From Streptomyces sp. DH24 (GTDB taxonomy: Bacteria; Actinomycetota; Actinomycetes; Streptomycetales; Streptomycetaceae): 64,000 nt of DNA. The stretch lies in contig NZ_JARVKW010000012.1 in NCBI RefSeq assembly GCF_029813775.1, forward strand, positions 1 to 64,000. Reading direction: 5' to 3'. The position numbers and the translations under genes are program-made. Shown piece after piece: positions 35,571-44,022 of this stretch. The notes under the pieces were generated by a model. That model was not told the origin of the DNA, did not search any database, and was given only the letters and a program-made list of their open reading frames with translations. Numbering within the stretch: position 1 is the stretch's first letter; each line of letters opens with the position of its first letter.

Positions 35571-36034
35571 GCGCGGTCGAGGCGCGCCTGGCCGAGCTGG
35601 GCCTGACGCTTCCGGAGGTCGTGCCGCCGCTGGCCGCGTACCAGCCGGCCGTGCAGACCGGGCCGTACGTGTACACCGCCGGGCAGCTCCCCATGGTGGA
35701 GGGCAAGCTGCCGGTCACCGGGAAGGTCGGTGCGGAGGTCACGCCGGAGGAGGCCAAGGAGCTGGCGCGTACGTGCGCGCTGAACGCCCTGGCCGCCGTC
35801 AAGTCGGTCGCCGGTGACCTGGACCGCATCGCGCGCGTGGTGAAGGTCACGGGCTTCGTCGCCTCCGCCTCCGACTTCACCGGCCAGCCCGCCGTCCTGA
35901 ACGGCGCCAGCGAGCTCCTCGCGGAGGCCCTCGGCAACCGGGGCGTTCACGCCCGCAGCGCGGTGGGCGTGGCGGTGCTGCCCCTGGACGCTCCCGTGGA
36001 GGTCGAGATCCAGGTCGAGCTGACGGAGGCGTAA
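35567..36034 (+). CDS. RidA family protein
   Basis: 155 aa. PYVYTAGQLPMVEGKLPVTG, then ALNALAAVKSVAGDLDRIAR and the end GVAVLPLDAPVEVEIQVELT, as in YjgF/RidA proteins. The usual catalytic Arg of the imine deaminases (position 105 in E. coli) corresponds to the RSAVGVAVLPL stretch, so deamination of reactive enamines and imines is plausible. The start is coupled to the DUF4177 gene. Confidence 0.92.
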   Translation: MSAVEARLAELGLTLPEVVPPLAAYQPAVQTGPYVYTAGQLPMVEGKLPVTGKVGAEVTPEEAKELARTCALNALAAVKSVAGDLDRIARVVKVTGFVASASDFTGQPAVLNGASELLAEALGNRGVHARSAVGVAVLPLDAPVEVEIQVELTEA

Positions 36035-36159
36035 CGGGTCCGGGGGCTGCCCCGCGCGGCCCCCGCCGTCCGTGGCGCCGGGCCGCGCACCCGGCCTCCC
36101 GGCCGCGGCGCCGGGTGCGCCCGTCCCTGCCACCTCTCGAACATCCGGCCGTCACCGGA

Positions 36160-36165
36160 TAGCCT
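36160..36165 (+). promoter_or_regulatory. -10 hexamer of a leaderless promoter (NUDIX gene)
   Basis: TAGCCT ends six bases before the ATG at 36172. Confidence 0.45.
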
Positions 36166-36171
36166 CCGGCC

Positions 36172-37041
36172 ATGGCAAATGGGCAGTGGTATCCCCCGGA
36201 GTGGCCCGCCCGCATCCGCGCGCTCGCGGAGGGCACCCTCACCCCGGTGGCCCCGAAACGCGCGGCCACCGTCATGCTCCTGAAGGACACCGGCACCGGA
36301 ACCGCCGTCCACATGCTGCGCCGCCGCGCCTCCATGGCCTTCGCCGCCGGCGCGTACGCCTACCCGGGCGGCGGCGTCGACCCCCGCGACGACGACCACA
36401 CCGTCCGCTGGGCGGGCCCCACGCGCGCGTGGTGGGCCGACCGCCTCGGGGTGCCGGAGTCCGACGCCCAGGCGATCGTCTGCGCGGCCGTCCGGGAGAC
36501 GTACGAGGAGGCGGGCGTCCTGCTCGCCGGGCCGACCCCCGACACGGTCGTCGGCGACACCACGGGCGACGACTGGGAGGCCGACCGCGCCGCCCTGGTC
36601 GCCCGCGAGCTGTCCTTCGCCGGGTTCCTCGACCGCCGCGGCCTGGTCCTGCGCTCCGACCTGCTGGGCGCCTGGACCCGCTGGATCACCCCCGAGTTCG
36701 AGCCGCGCCGCTACGACACCTGGTTCTTCGTCGCCGCCCTCCCCCAGGGCCAGCGCACCCGCAACGCCTCCACGGAGGCCGACCGCACGGTGTGGATCGC
36801 CCCGCGCGAGGCCGCGGCGTCCTACGACAAGGGGGAGTTGCTGATGATGCCGCCGACCATCGCGACACTGCGTCAGCTGGCGCCCTACGGCACGGCCGCC
36901 GAGGCGCTCGCCGCCGCCCCCGGCCGGGACCTCACGCCGGTGCTGGCCACCGCCCGTCTGGAGGACGGCGAGATCGTGCTGTCCTGGCCGGGCCACGACG
37001 AGTTCACCAAGCACATCCCGACCGGAGGAGGCCCCGCATGA
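36172..37041 (+). CDS. NUDIX hydrolase
   Basis: 289 aa. The Nudix box is split by an insert: GAYAYPGGGVDPRDDD, then about 40 residues, then CAAVRETYEEAGVLLAG with the metal-binding REXXEE. This is the NUDT7/NUDT19-like layout seen in actinobacteria. It probably cleaves nucleoside diphosphate derivatives; the substrate is unknown. Its stop overlaps the start of the MBL-fold gene, so both belong to one operon. Confidence 0.88.
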   Translation: MANGQWYPPEWPARIRALAEGTLTPVAPKRAATVMLLKDTGTGTAVHMLRRRASMAFAAGAYAYPGGGVDPRDDDHTVRWAGPTRAWWADRLGVPESDAQAIVCAAVRETYEEAGVLLAGPTPDTVVGDTTGDDWEADRAALVARELSFAGFLDRRGLVLRSDLLGAWTRWITPEFEPRRYDTWFFVAALPQGQRTRNASTEADRTVWIAPREAAASYDKGELLMMPPTIATLRQLAPYGTAAEALAAAPGRDLTPVLATARLEDGEIVLSWPGHDEFTKHIPTGGGPA

Positions 37042-37868
37042 CGGACGCGAGCGCCCTGCCCGGCCGGCCACGGGGCGGGGTCCTGTCGGGCCCCGCCACC
37101 GCACGCGCCGTCAACGTCCTGGCGCCCAACCCCTCCCCGATGACCCTGGACGGCACGAACACCTGGCTGCTGTCCGAGCCGGACTCGGATCTCGCCGTCG
37201 TCGTCGACCCGGGGCCGCTGGACGAGGGCCACCTGCGGCACGTCGTCGGCACGGCCGAGGAGGCCGGCAAGCGTGTCGCCCTGACCCTGCTGACGCACGG
37301 TCACCCCGACCACGCCGAGGGCGCCGCCCGCTTCGCCGAACTGACCGGCACGCGCGTGCGTGCCCTCGACCCGGCGCTGCGGCTCGGCGACGAGGGCCTC
37401 GCCGCCGGGGACGTCGTGCGGGTCGGCGGGCTGGAGCTGAGGGTCGTACCGACGCCGGGACACACGTCCGACTCGCTGTGCTTCCACGTCCCGGCCGACC
37501 GGGCGGTCCTCACGGGCGACACGATCCTCGGGCGCGGTACGACGATGGTGGCCCACCCCGACGGCCGGCTGGGCGACTACCTGGACTCCCTGCGCAGGCT
37601 CAGGTCGCTCGCGGTCGACGACGGCGTGCACACGGTCCTGCCCGGCCACGGGCCGGTCCTGGAGGACGCCCAGGGCGCCGTCGAGTACTACCTGGCCCAC
37701 CGCGCGAACCGGCTCGCCCAGGTCGAGACGGCCGTCGAGAACGGCTACCGCACGCCCGCCGAGGTCGTCGCCCACGTGTACGCGGACGTGGACCGCTCGT
37801 TGTGGCCGGCGGCGGAACTGTCGGTGCGGGCGCAGCTGGACTACCTGCGCGAGCACGGGCTCATCTGA
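37038..37868 (+). CDS. MBL-fold metallo-hydrolase
   Basis: 276 aa. Zinc ligands in THGHPDHAEG (HxHxDH), PTPGHTSDS and the Asp in LTGDTILG, final His in LPGHGPV; GTNTWLL near the start is typical of glyoxalase-II/LACTB2-like proteins. LACTB2-type enzymes are RNases or thioester hydrolases, so the role is open. ATG overlaps the NUDIX stop (ATGA). A strong hairpin follows. Confidence 0.92.
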   Translation: MTDASALPGRPRGGVLSGPATARAVNVLAPNPSPMTLDGTNTWLLSEPDSDLAVVVDPGPLDEGHLRHVVGTAEEAGKRVALTLLTHGHPDHAEGAARFAELTGTRVRALDPALRLGDEGLAAGDVVRVGGLELRVVPTPGHTSDSLCFHVPADRAVLTGDTILGRGTTMVAHPDGRLGDYLDSLRRLRSLAVDDGVHTVLPGHGPVLEDAQGAVEYYLAHRANRLAQVETAVENGYRTPAEVVAHVYADVDRSLWPAAELSVRAQLDYLREHGLI

Positions 37869-37900
37869 CGCACGCCCGCCCCGCAGGGGCGCCACGCGCG

Positions 37901-37933
37901 CGGGTGCCCGCCTCGGGAAGAGGCGGGCACCCG
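37901..37933. terminator. Bidirectional terminator between the MBL gene and crp
   Basis: Perfect 14-bp stem CGGGTGCCCGCCTC with its complement, 5-base loop. Confidence 0.88.
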
Positions 37934-38001
37934 TCGTCGTACGGCTGTCGTGCGGCTGTGGTGCGGTGCTCGCGCGGGCTGCCGCGCGGCTCGCGCCGGG
38001 G

Positions 38002-38676
38002 TCAGCGCGAGCGCTTCGCGAGGCGCTCGACGTCCAGCAGGATCACGGCGCGCGCCTCCAGGCGCAGCCAGCCGCGCTGGGCGAAGTCCGCCAGCGCCTT
38101 GTTGACCGTCTCGCGGGAGGCGCCGACCAGCTGGGCCAGTTCCTCCTGCGTGAGGTCGTGCACGACGTGGATGCCCTCCTCGGACTGCACGCCGAAGCGG
38201 CGCGACAGGTCCAGCAGGGCGCGGGCCACGCGGCCCGGGACGTCCGAGAAGACCAGGTCGGACATCGCGTCGTTGGTCTTGCGCAGCCGGCGCGCGACGG
38301 CACGCAGCAGGGCCGAGGCCACCTCCGGCCGGACGTTCAGCCAGGGCTGGAGGTCGCCGTGGCCGAGACCGAGGAGCTTGACCTCGGTCAGCGCGGTCGC
38401 GGTCGCCGTGCGCGGGCCCGGGTCGAACAGCGACAGCTCGCCGATCAGCTCGCCGGGGCCGACGACGGCCAGCATGTTCTCGCGGCCGTCCGGGGACGTG
38501 CGGTGCAGCTTGACCTTGCCCTCGGTGACGACGTAGAGCCTGTCTCCGGGGTCGCCCTCGTGGAACAGGGAGTCACCGCGTGCGAGCGTCACCTCACTCA
38601 TGGAGGCGCGGAGCTCCGCGGCCTGCTCGTCGTCGAGCGCCGCGAAGAGCGGGTTGCGCCGCAGAACGTCGTCCAC
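38002..38676 (-). CDS. crp: Crp/Fnr family transcriptional regulator Crp
   Basis: 224 aa, the length I remember for S. coelicolor Crp. GTG start with AAGGAGAG before it. Cyclic-nucleotide domain with GDSLFHEGDPGDRLYVVTEG and GELIGELSLFDPGPRTATAT (the phosphate-binding cassette), dimer helix, then the helix-turn-helix TQEELAQLVGASRETVNKAL. Crp controls germination, growth and antibiotic genes in Streptomyces. A palindromic candidate site lies 91 bp upstream of its start. Confidence 0.95.
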   Translation of the reverse strand: MDDVLRRNPLFAALDDEQAAELRASMSEVTLARGDSLFHEGDPGDRLYVVTEGKVKLHRTSPDGRENMLAVVGPGELIGELSLFDPGPRTATATALTEVKLLGLGHGDLQPWLNVRPEVASALLRAVARRLRKTNDAMSDLVFSDVPGRVARALLDLSRRFGVQSEEGIHVVHDLTQEELAQLVGASRETVNKALADFAQRGWLRLEARAVILLDVERLAKRSR

Positions 38677-38766
38677 GAGTTCTCTCCTTGTCGACCTGCT
38701 CAGGGGATCTTGCTCCCCCGCGTACCAGGGGACCGTGCTCCCCATTTTGCCGGACCGTGCAAACAG

Positions 38767-38780
38767 TGTGATCTGTCACA
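38767..38780. promoter_or_regulatory. Candidate Crp binding palindrome
   Basis: TGTGA-TCTG-TCACA, a perfect palindrome of CRP half-sites with a 4-base spacer instead of the classical 6. It lies between crp and nth and could serve autoregulation. Confidence 0.45.
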
Positions 38781-38870
38781 AGGATGCCGCACTGGTGTGC
38801 CCGGGTAAGCGGCAGGGGTCCAATTGGGGGCCGATCTTCAGGGTCCGGGGCGGATGTCGGTGCCGGGGCT

Positions 38871-38876
38871 TAGGCT
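38871..38876 (+). promoter_or_regulatory. -10 hexamer of a leaderless promoter (nth)
   Basis: TAGGCT ends six bases before the GTG at 38883. Confidence 0.5.
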
Positions 38877-38882
38877 GGCCGG

Positions 38883-40085
38883 GTGTCCAAATCGCCGGTG
38901 AGAACACAGGCCGAGGGGGCTGCCCGGGTGGTTGTACGTCGCGATTCCGCTGTGGGCGAACAGGGCCCTGATGGCGGTAGGGAAACGGCGAAAGCGACAA
39001 AAAAGACGGCGGTGAAGAAGGTGACCGGGAAGCGCGCCACGCCGGCCGCGAAGACGACGGCGGCCGCCGAGAAGGCCGCGCCCGCCGAGAAGGCGTCACC
39101 GGCGAAGAAGGCGGTGACGGGCAAGAAGCCTGCCGCAAAGCCGGTGAAGAAGGCCGCGTCCGGCAAGAAGGCCGCGTCCGGCAAAGACCCCGCCGCCAAG
39201 CCGGTGCGAAAGGCCGCCGTCGCGAAGAAGGCCGTCGTCGCTCCCAAGAAGGCCACCGCCGCCGTCAAGGGCGTTCCGGCGGCGAAGAGCGTCGCCGCGA
39301 AGCCACCGCGGAACGAGTCGCGCACGGCCCTGGTCCGCCGCGCCCGCCGCATCAACCGCGAGCTCGCCGAGGTCTATCCGTACGCCCACCCCGAGCTGGA
39401 CTTCGAGAACCCCTTCCAACTCGTCGTCGCCACGGTCCTGTCCGCCCAGACCACCGACCTGAGGGTCAACCAGACGACGCCCGCGCTGTTCGCCAAGTAC
39501 CCGACCCCCGAGGACCTGGCCGCCGCCAACCCGGAGGAGGTCGAGGAGATCCTGCGGCCCTGCGGCTTCTTCCGCGCCAAGACCCGCTCCGTGATGGGCC
39601 TGTCCAAGGCGCTCGTCGAGGACTTCGGCGGCGAGGTCCCCGGCCGCCTGGAGGACCTCGTGAAGCTGCCCGGCGTGGGCCGCAAGACGGCGTTCGTCGT
39701 CCTGGGCAACGCCTTCGGCCGCCCCGGCATCACCGTGGACACGCACTTCCAGCGCCTGGTGCGCCGCTGGGAGTGGACCGAGGAGACCGACCCGGACAAG
39801 ATCGAGGCCGCGGTCGGCGGGCTGTTCCCGAAGAGTGACTGGACCGACCTCTCGCACCACGTGATCTGGCACGGCCGCCGCATCTGCCACGCCCGCAAGC
39901 CGGCCTGCGGCGCCTGCCCGATCACCCCGCTCTGCCCGGCGTACGGCGAGGGCGAGACGGACCCGGAGAAGGCGAAGAAGCTGCTGAAGTACGAGAAGGG
40001 CGGCCACCCGGGCCAGCGCCTGAACCCCCCGCAGGCGTACCTGGACGCGGGTGGCCGGCCGGCGCCGCCGCTGGGGGCCGGATGA
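38883..40085 (+). CDS. nth: Endonuclease III with a lysine/alanine-rich N-terminal tail
   Basis: 400 aa; the usual Nth is 210-260 aa. Residues 145-400 hold the glycosylase/AP-lyase: helix-hairpin-helix [15 protein letters not shown] with catalytic Lys268, Asp286 in VDTHFQRL, and the 4Fe-4S cluster Cys335, 342, 345 and 351. Residues 35-143 are a basic tail of KKA, KPA and KKAA blocks like histone H1 or HupS. The start is supported by TAGGCT six bases upstream, so the tail is probably really translated. It should hold the enzyme on DNA while it removes oxidised pyrimidines. Confidence 0.92.
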   Translation: MSKSPVRTQAEGAARVVVRRDSAVGEQGPDGGRETAKATKKTAVKKVTGKRATPAAKTTAAAEKAAPAEKASPAKKAVTGKKPAAKPVKKAASGKKAASGKDPAAKPVRKAAVAKKAVVAPKKATAAVKGVPAAKSVAAKPPRNESRTALVRRARRINRELAEVYPYAHPELDFENPFQLVVATVLSAQTTDLRVNQTTPALFAKYPTPEDLAAANPEEVEEILRPCGFFRAKTRSVMGLSKALVEDFGGEVPGRLEDLVKLPGVGRKTAFVVLGNAFGRPGITVDTHFQRLVRRWEWTEETDPDKIEAAVGGLFPKSDWTDLSHHVIWHGRRICHARKPACGACPITPLCPAYGEGETDPEKAKKLLKYEKGGHPGQRLNPPQAYLDAGGRPAPPLGAG

Positions 40086-40149
40086 CGGCCGGCAAGGAAC
40101 GATCCGCGGGCGGCCGGGCGTTGTGCAGGGCAGGACGAGGGGGGTGTCG

Positions 40150-40845
40150 ATGACGCGCGCGAGCAACACGCGGGGCGGCCCTGTGACGCTCAGCAAGGAG
40201 GGCCTGCCGGCCTGGCTGGACCCGGTCGTGCGGGCCGTGGAGACGGTGCAGCCGGTGCAGCTGAGCCGCTTCCTGCCGCCGGAGGACGGCCGGGGGCGGC
40301 AGTCCGCCGTGCTCATCCTGTTCGGCGAGGGCAAGCGCGGCCCGGAGCTGCTGCTGATGGAGCGCGCGAGCTCGCTGCGCTCCCACGCCGGCCAGCCGTC
40401 GTTCCCCGGTGGCGCCCTCGACCCCGAGGACGGCGACCCGCAGGGCGACGGCCCGCTGCGGGCCGCTCTCCGCGAGGCCGAGGAGGAGACCGGCCTCGAT
40501 CCGGTCGGCGTCCAGCTGTTCGGTGTCCTGCCCCGGCTCTACATCCCGGTGAGCGGCTTCGTCGTCACGTCGGTGCTGGGCTGGTGGCGCGAGCCGAGCC
40601 CGGTCGGTGTCGTCGATCCCAACGAAACCGCCAGGGTCTTCACGGTTCCCGTGGCGGATCTCACGGATCCGGCCAACCGTGCGACGGCCGTTCACCCCAG
40701 TGGCCACCGAGGTCCGGCATTTCTGGTCGAATCGGCCCTCGTGTGGGGCTTCACCGCCGGGATCATCGACCGGCTGCTGCACTTCGCGGGCTGGGAGCGG
40801 CCCTGGGACCGGGAGAAGCAGGTCCCGCTCGACTGGCGGTCATGA
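40150..40845 (+). CDS. NUDIX hydrolase of the CoA pyrophosphatase type
   Basis: 231 aa. RSHAGQPSFPGGALDPEDGD followed by ALREAEEETGLDP gives an unbroken Nudix box, preceded by LLLMERASSLRSH, the NUDT8/CoA-diphosphatase pattern. GAGGGGGG lies five bases before the ATG. It is directly followed (13 bp) by the MarP-type protease gene, a conserved order in actinobacteria including Mycobacterium. Confidence 0.9.
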   Translation: MTRASNTRGGPVTLSKEGLPAWLDPVVRAVETVQPVQLSRFLPPEDGRGRQSAVLILFGEGKRGPELLLMERASSLRSHAGQPSFPGGALDPEDGDPQGDGPLRAALREAEEETGLDPVGVQLFGVLPRLYIPVSGFVVTSVLGWWREPSPVGVVDPNETARVFTVPVADLTDPANRATAVHPSGHRGPAFLVESALVWGFTAGIIDRLLHFAGWERPWDREKQVPLDWRS

Positions 40846-40858
40846 CAGGGTGGCCTTC

Positions 40859-42058
40859 GTGAACGTGCTGGACATCCTGTTGCTGGTCGCCGCCGTGTGG
40901 TTCGCGATCGTCGGCTATCGCCAGGGCTTCGTCGTCGGCATCCTGTCGGTGATCGGGTTCCTGGGCGGCGGCCTCGTCGCCGTCTACGCCCTGCCCGTCA
41001 TCTGGGACGCGCTGACGGACAACGCCGAGGTCAGTACGACCGCCGCCGTCGTCGCGGTCGTCGTCGTCATCGTGTGCGCCTCGATCGGCCAGGCCCTGAC
41101 GACCCATCTGGGCAACAAGCTGCGCCGGTACATCACCTGGTCCCCGGCCCGCGCCCTGGACGCGACCGGCGGCGCGCTGGTCAACGTCGTCGCGATGCTG
41201 CTGGTGGCCTGGCTGATCGGCTCTGCCCTGGCGGGCACGACGCTGCCGACCCTCGGCAAGGAGGTCCGCAACTCCAAGGTGCTGCTCGGCGTCTCACGGG
41301 CGCTGCCCGCCCAGGCCGACACCTGGTTCGCGGACTTCTCCTCCGTCCTCGCGCAGAACGGCTTCCCGCAGGTCTTCAGCCCGTTCTCCAACGAGCCGAT
41401 CAACGAGGTGCAGCCGCCGGACCCGGCGCTCGCCGGCAGCCCGGTCGCCGCCCGCGCCCAGCGCTCCATCGTCAAGGTCACCGGCACCGCGCAGAGCTGC
41501 GGCAAGGTCCTGGAGGGCACCGGCTTCGTCTTCGCCGACCGCCGCATCATGACGAACGCGCATGTCGTCGGCGGCGTCGACGAGCCCACGGTCCAGATAG
41601 GCGGGGAGGGCCGCAAGTACGACGCGACGGTCGTCCTCTACGACTGGCGGCGCGACATCGCCGTACTCGACGTGCCCGGACTGAAGGCGCCCGCGCTGCG
41701 GTTCACCACCGGGGACGCCGGCAGCGGCGACAGCGCGATCGTCGCCGGCTTCCCGGAGAACGGCGCGTACGACGTGCGTTCCGCGCGCGTGCGGGGCCGC
41801 ATCACGGCCAACGGCCCGGACATCTACCACCGCGGCACCGTCCGCCGCGACGTGTACTCGCTGTACGCGACGGTCCGCCAGGGCAACTCCGGCGGCCCGC
41901 TGCTCACGCCCGACGGCAAGGTCTACGGCGTGGTCTTCGCGAAGTCCCTCGACGACGCCGAGACGGGCTACGCGCTCACCGCGGACGAGATCCGGGACGA
42001 CATCGCCAAGGGACGCACCGCGAACCAGCAGGTCGACAGCGACAGCTGCGCGCTGTAG
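40859..42058 (+). CDS. MarP family membrane serine protease
   Basis: 399 aa. Four membrane helices in the first 155 residues (CvpA-like domain), then a trypsin-like domain outside the membrane with His235 (TNAHVV), Asp266 (WRRDIAVLDV) and Ser344 (GNSGGPLL). The mycobacterial homologue (Rv3671c) protects against acid and oxidative stress. GTG start at 40859 with AGGG eight bases upstream; a GTG three codons earlier is too close to that site. Confidence 0.93.
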   Translation: MNVLDILLLVAAVWFAIVGYRQGFVVGILSVIGFLGGGLVAVYALPVIWDALTDNAEVSTTAAVVAVVVVIVCASIGQALTTHLGNKLRRYITWSPARALDATGGALVNVVAMLLVAWLIGSALAGTTLPTLGKEVRNSKVLLGVSRALPAQADTWFADFSSVLAQNGFPQVFSPFSNEPINEVQPPDPALAGSPVAARAQRSIVKVTGTAQSCGKVLEGTGFVFADRRIMTNAHVVGGVDEPTVQIGGEGRKYDATVVLYDWRRDIAVLDVPGLKAPALRFTTGDAGSGDSAIVAGFPENGAYDVRSARVRGRITANGPDIYHRGTVRRDVYSLYATVRQGNSGGPLLTPDGKVYGVVFAKSLDDAETGYALTADEIRDDIAKGRTANQQVDSDSCAL

Positions 42059-42067
42059 GCCGTTGTG

Positions 42068-42089
42068 GCCCGCGAGGAACCTCGCGGGC
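42068..42089. terminator. Short hairpin after the MarP gene
   Basis: GCCCGCGAGG and its complement with only two bases between, so the loop must open a few pairs. GC-rich and between convergent genes. Confidence 0.5.
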
Positions 42090-42115
42090 GCGAAGCGGGC
42101 GGCGCCGGCCGCGGG

Positions 42116-42295
42116 TCAGCCGCGGGGGTGGCGCAGGCGTACCGAGACCCAGCGGGCCCGGCGGCGCAGGATGTGCGGGATCCCCACCCGGAGGTCGGCG
42201 CCCGCCACCTGCGGGGTACCTCGTCGGGGAAAGCTCAGGGCGCTGCCCGAGCGGCGATTGCGTGCTGCGTCACTGTAGTCGTGCGTCCAGCCCAT
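42116..42295 (-). CDS. Small hypothetical protein, very basic
   Basis: 59 aa, from ATG 42295 to TGA 42116. Starts MGWTHDYSDAARNRRSGSAL; the second half (LRRRARWVSVRLRHPRG) is strongly basic and uses G/C-ending codons almost throughout, which supports a real gene. No clear ribosome binding site. It lies in the 412-bp space between the convergent protease and hydrolase genes. Family not recognised. Confidence 0.35.
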   Translation of the reverse strand: MGWTHDYSDAARNRRSGSALSFPRRGTPQVAGADLRVGIPHILRRRARWVSVRLRHPRG

Positions 42296-42470
42296 ACCCC
42301 GACGTGTGCCCCCGACGCATGGTCGATAACCGCTCAGGGCGCCGCCAATTGGCCTATGCGCCAGGCAAGTGGCCGTTCGTACGACAAGAGTTCCTGTCCG
42401 GATACCGGGCGCACGGGGACGGTCACGGACCGGGACCGGATCGCCCCGCCGGACGGCCGGCCGGGCGCGT

Positions 42471-43421
42471 TCAGCGGTCGGGCTCGGGGTCCTTCAGCCA
42501 GTTGACGAGTTCCGTGGAGAACGCCACCGGGTCCTCCTCGTGCGGGAAGTGTCCCAGACCGTCGAACAGCCGCCAACGGTACGGCGCTTCGACGTACTCG
42601 CCGGATCCGGCCGCGCTGCGGGTCCGGACGACCGGGTCGAGCGAGCCGTGCAGATGCAGCGTGGGCACCCGTACGGGCCGCTTCATACGGCGGTTGAACT
42701 GGATGCCGTCCGGGCGGGCCATCGACCGCACCATCCACCGGAACGGCTCGATCGAGCAGTGCGCGGTGGAGGGGATGCACATGGCGCGGCGGTACTTCTC
42801 CAGCGCCTGCTCGTCCAGCGGGCGCGGGCCGGACCAGTCCCGGATCAGCCGCTCGACGAGCGCGCCGTCGTCCGCGGTGAGCTGCCGCTCCGGGACCCAG
42901 GGCCGCTGGAAGCCCCAGATGTAGGAGCCGGCGGCGGTCTGCCGGGCGTCCCTGAGCATCGAGGAGCGCCAGCGCCGGGGGTGCGGCATCGACGTGACCG
43001 CGAGCCGCCGTACGAGCTTCGGGCGCATCGTGGCGGCCGTCCACGCCAGGTAGCCGCCCAGGTCGTGGCCGACGAGCGCGGCGTCCGGCTCGCCGAGGGA
43101 GCGGATCACGCCGGTGATGTCGAGGGCGAGGTTGGCCGGGTCGTAGCCGCGCGGGGTGCGGTCGCTGCCGCCGACGCCCCTGAGGTCCATGGCGACGGCC
43201 CGGTAGCCGGCGTCGGCCAGGGCGACCAGTTGGTGCCGCCAGGTCCACCAGAACTGCGGGAAGCCGTGCACGAGCAGCACGAGCGGCCCGTCGCCCAGTT
43301 CCGCGATGTGGAAACGCGCGCCGTTGGCGGCGACGTCCCGGTGGGTCACCTGATGACCGCCGGGCACGTCGAGCCGTACGAGCGAGGCGGGTTGCGCCGA
43401 GGGGGTGCCGGGGTCCGTCAT
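42471..43421 (-). CDS. Alpha/beta hydrolase of the epoxide hydrolase type
   Basis: 316 aa. Oxyanion motif HGFPQFWWTWRHQL, nucleophile elbow VGHDLGGYLAW with Asp as nucleophile, acid residue region HGSLDPVVRT, and catalytic His in GLGHFPHEED. Asp in place of Ser points to epoxide hydrolase or dehalogenase chemistry rather than esterase. Substrate unknown. The start overlaps the stop of the preceding membrane protein (ATGA), so the two are co-translated, as in other Streptomyces. Confidence 0.88.
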   Translation of the reverse strand: MTDPGTPSAQPASLVRLDVPGGHQVTHRDVAANGARFHIAELGDGPLVLLVHGFPQFWWTWRHQLVALADAGYRAVAMDLRGVGGSDRTPRGYDPANLALDITGVIRSLGEPDAALVGHDLGGYLAWTAATMRPKLVRRLAVTSMPHPRRWRSSMLRDARQTAAGSYIWGFQRPWVPERQLTADDGALVERLIRDWSGPRPLDEQALEKYRRAMCIPSTAHCSIEPFRWMVRSMARPDGIQFNRRMKRPVRVPTLHLHGSLDPVVRTRSAAGSGEYVEAPYRWRLFDGLGHFPHEEDPVAFSTELVNWLKDPEPDR

Positions 43422-43903
43422 GAGGATGAGCGTGCCACAGCCTCGATGGCCTGGGGAGCCCGGTCCCCGACCGCCGGGCGCGGATGCGGCTTGGCGTTCT
43501 GCAGAACGCCCGCCGACTCCTTCACCGACGCGGCGACCTTCTGCGGCCCGCGGCCCTTCTTCGCCTTCTTCGCGAACACGACGCCGATCAGTCCGAGGAC
43601 GATCGCGACGAGGACGTTCGCGGCGAAGGACAGCAGGAAGCAGATCGCCAGGTTCCAGTGGCTCCAGGTCCGGATGCCGTAGGCCAGGGCGAAGTTCAGC
43701 ATCGGCAGGGAGAACAGCAGCAGCAGACCGGCCGCGGTGAACGCGCCGCCGCTCGTCACGCCGCGCTTCACGTCCTGCTTGAGCTGGGCCTTGGCCAGCG
43801 CGATCTCGTCGTGCACCAGCGCCGACAATTCGGTCGTCGCCGTGGCGAACAGCTGGCCGATGCTGCGTTCGGCGCCGACCGGGCTGCCGTCGGGTGCGCT
43901 CAT
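43418..43903 (-). CDS. Phage-holin superfamily (Actinobacterial Holin-X) membrane protein
   Basis: 161 aa. ATG with GAGGGAG seven bases upstream. An N-terminal helix (IGQLFATATTELSALVHDEI) and two membrane helices (GAFTAAGLLLLFSLPMLNF, LAICFLLSFAANVLVAIVL) followed by a basic cytoplasmic tail. Despite the name this is a housekeeping actinobacterial family with no link to a prophage here. It is coupled to the epoxide hydrolase gene. Confidence 0.85.
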   Translation of the reverse strand: MSAPDGSPVGAERSIGQLFATATTELSALVHDEIALAKAQLKQDVKRGVTSGGAFTAAGLLLLFSLPMLNFALAYGIRTWSHWNLAICFLLSFAANVLVAIVLGLIGVVFAKKAKKGRGPQKVAASVKESAGVLQNAKPHPRPAVGDRAPQAIEAVARSSS

Positions 43904-44022
43904 CGCGGTCTCCCTCTTGTGCGTGCGGTTCCTTCTGCGGTCCGACGGCGCGAGTCTGACGGACCGTGGGCCCGCCGCGTGCGTGCGACTCACGGTTCCG
44001 TCTTTTGTACCGTCTCGTCAGA

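Noticed and set aside
43418..43903. Holin-like protein as evidence of a second prophage.
   Set aside because: It belongs to a common housekeeping actinobacterial membrane family and no other phage gene is near.
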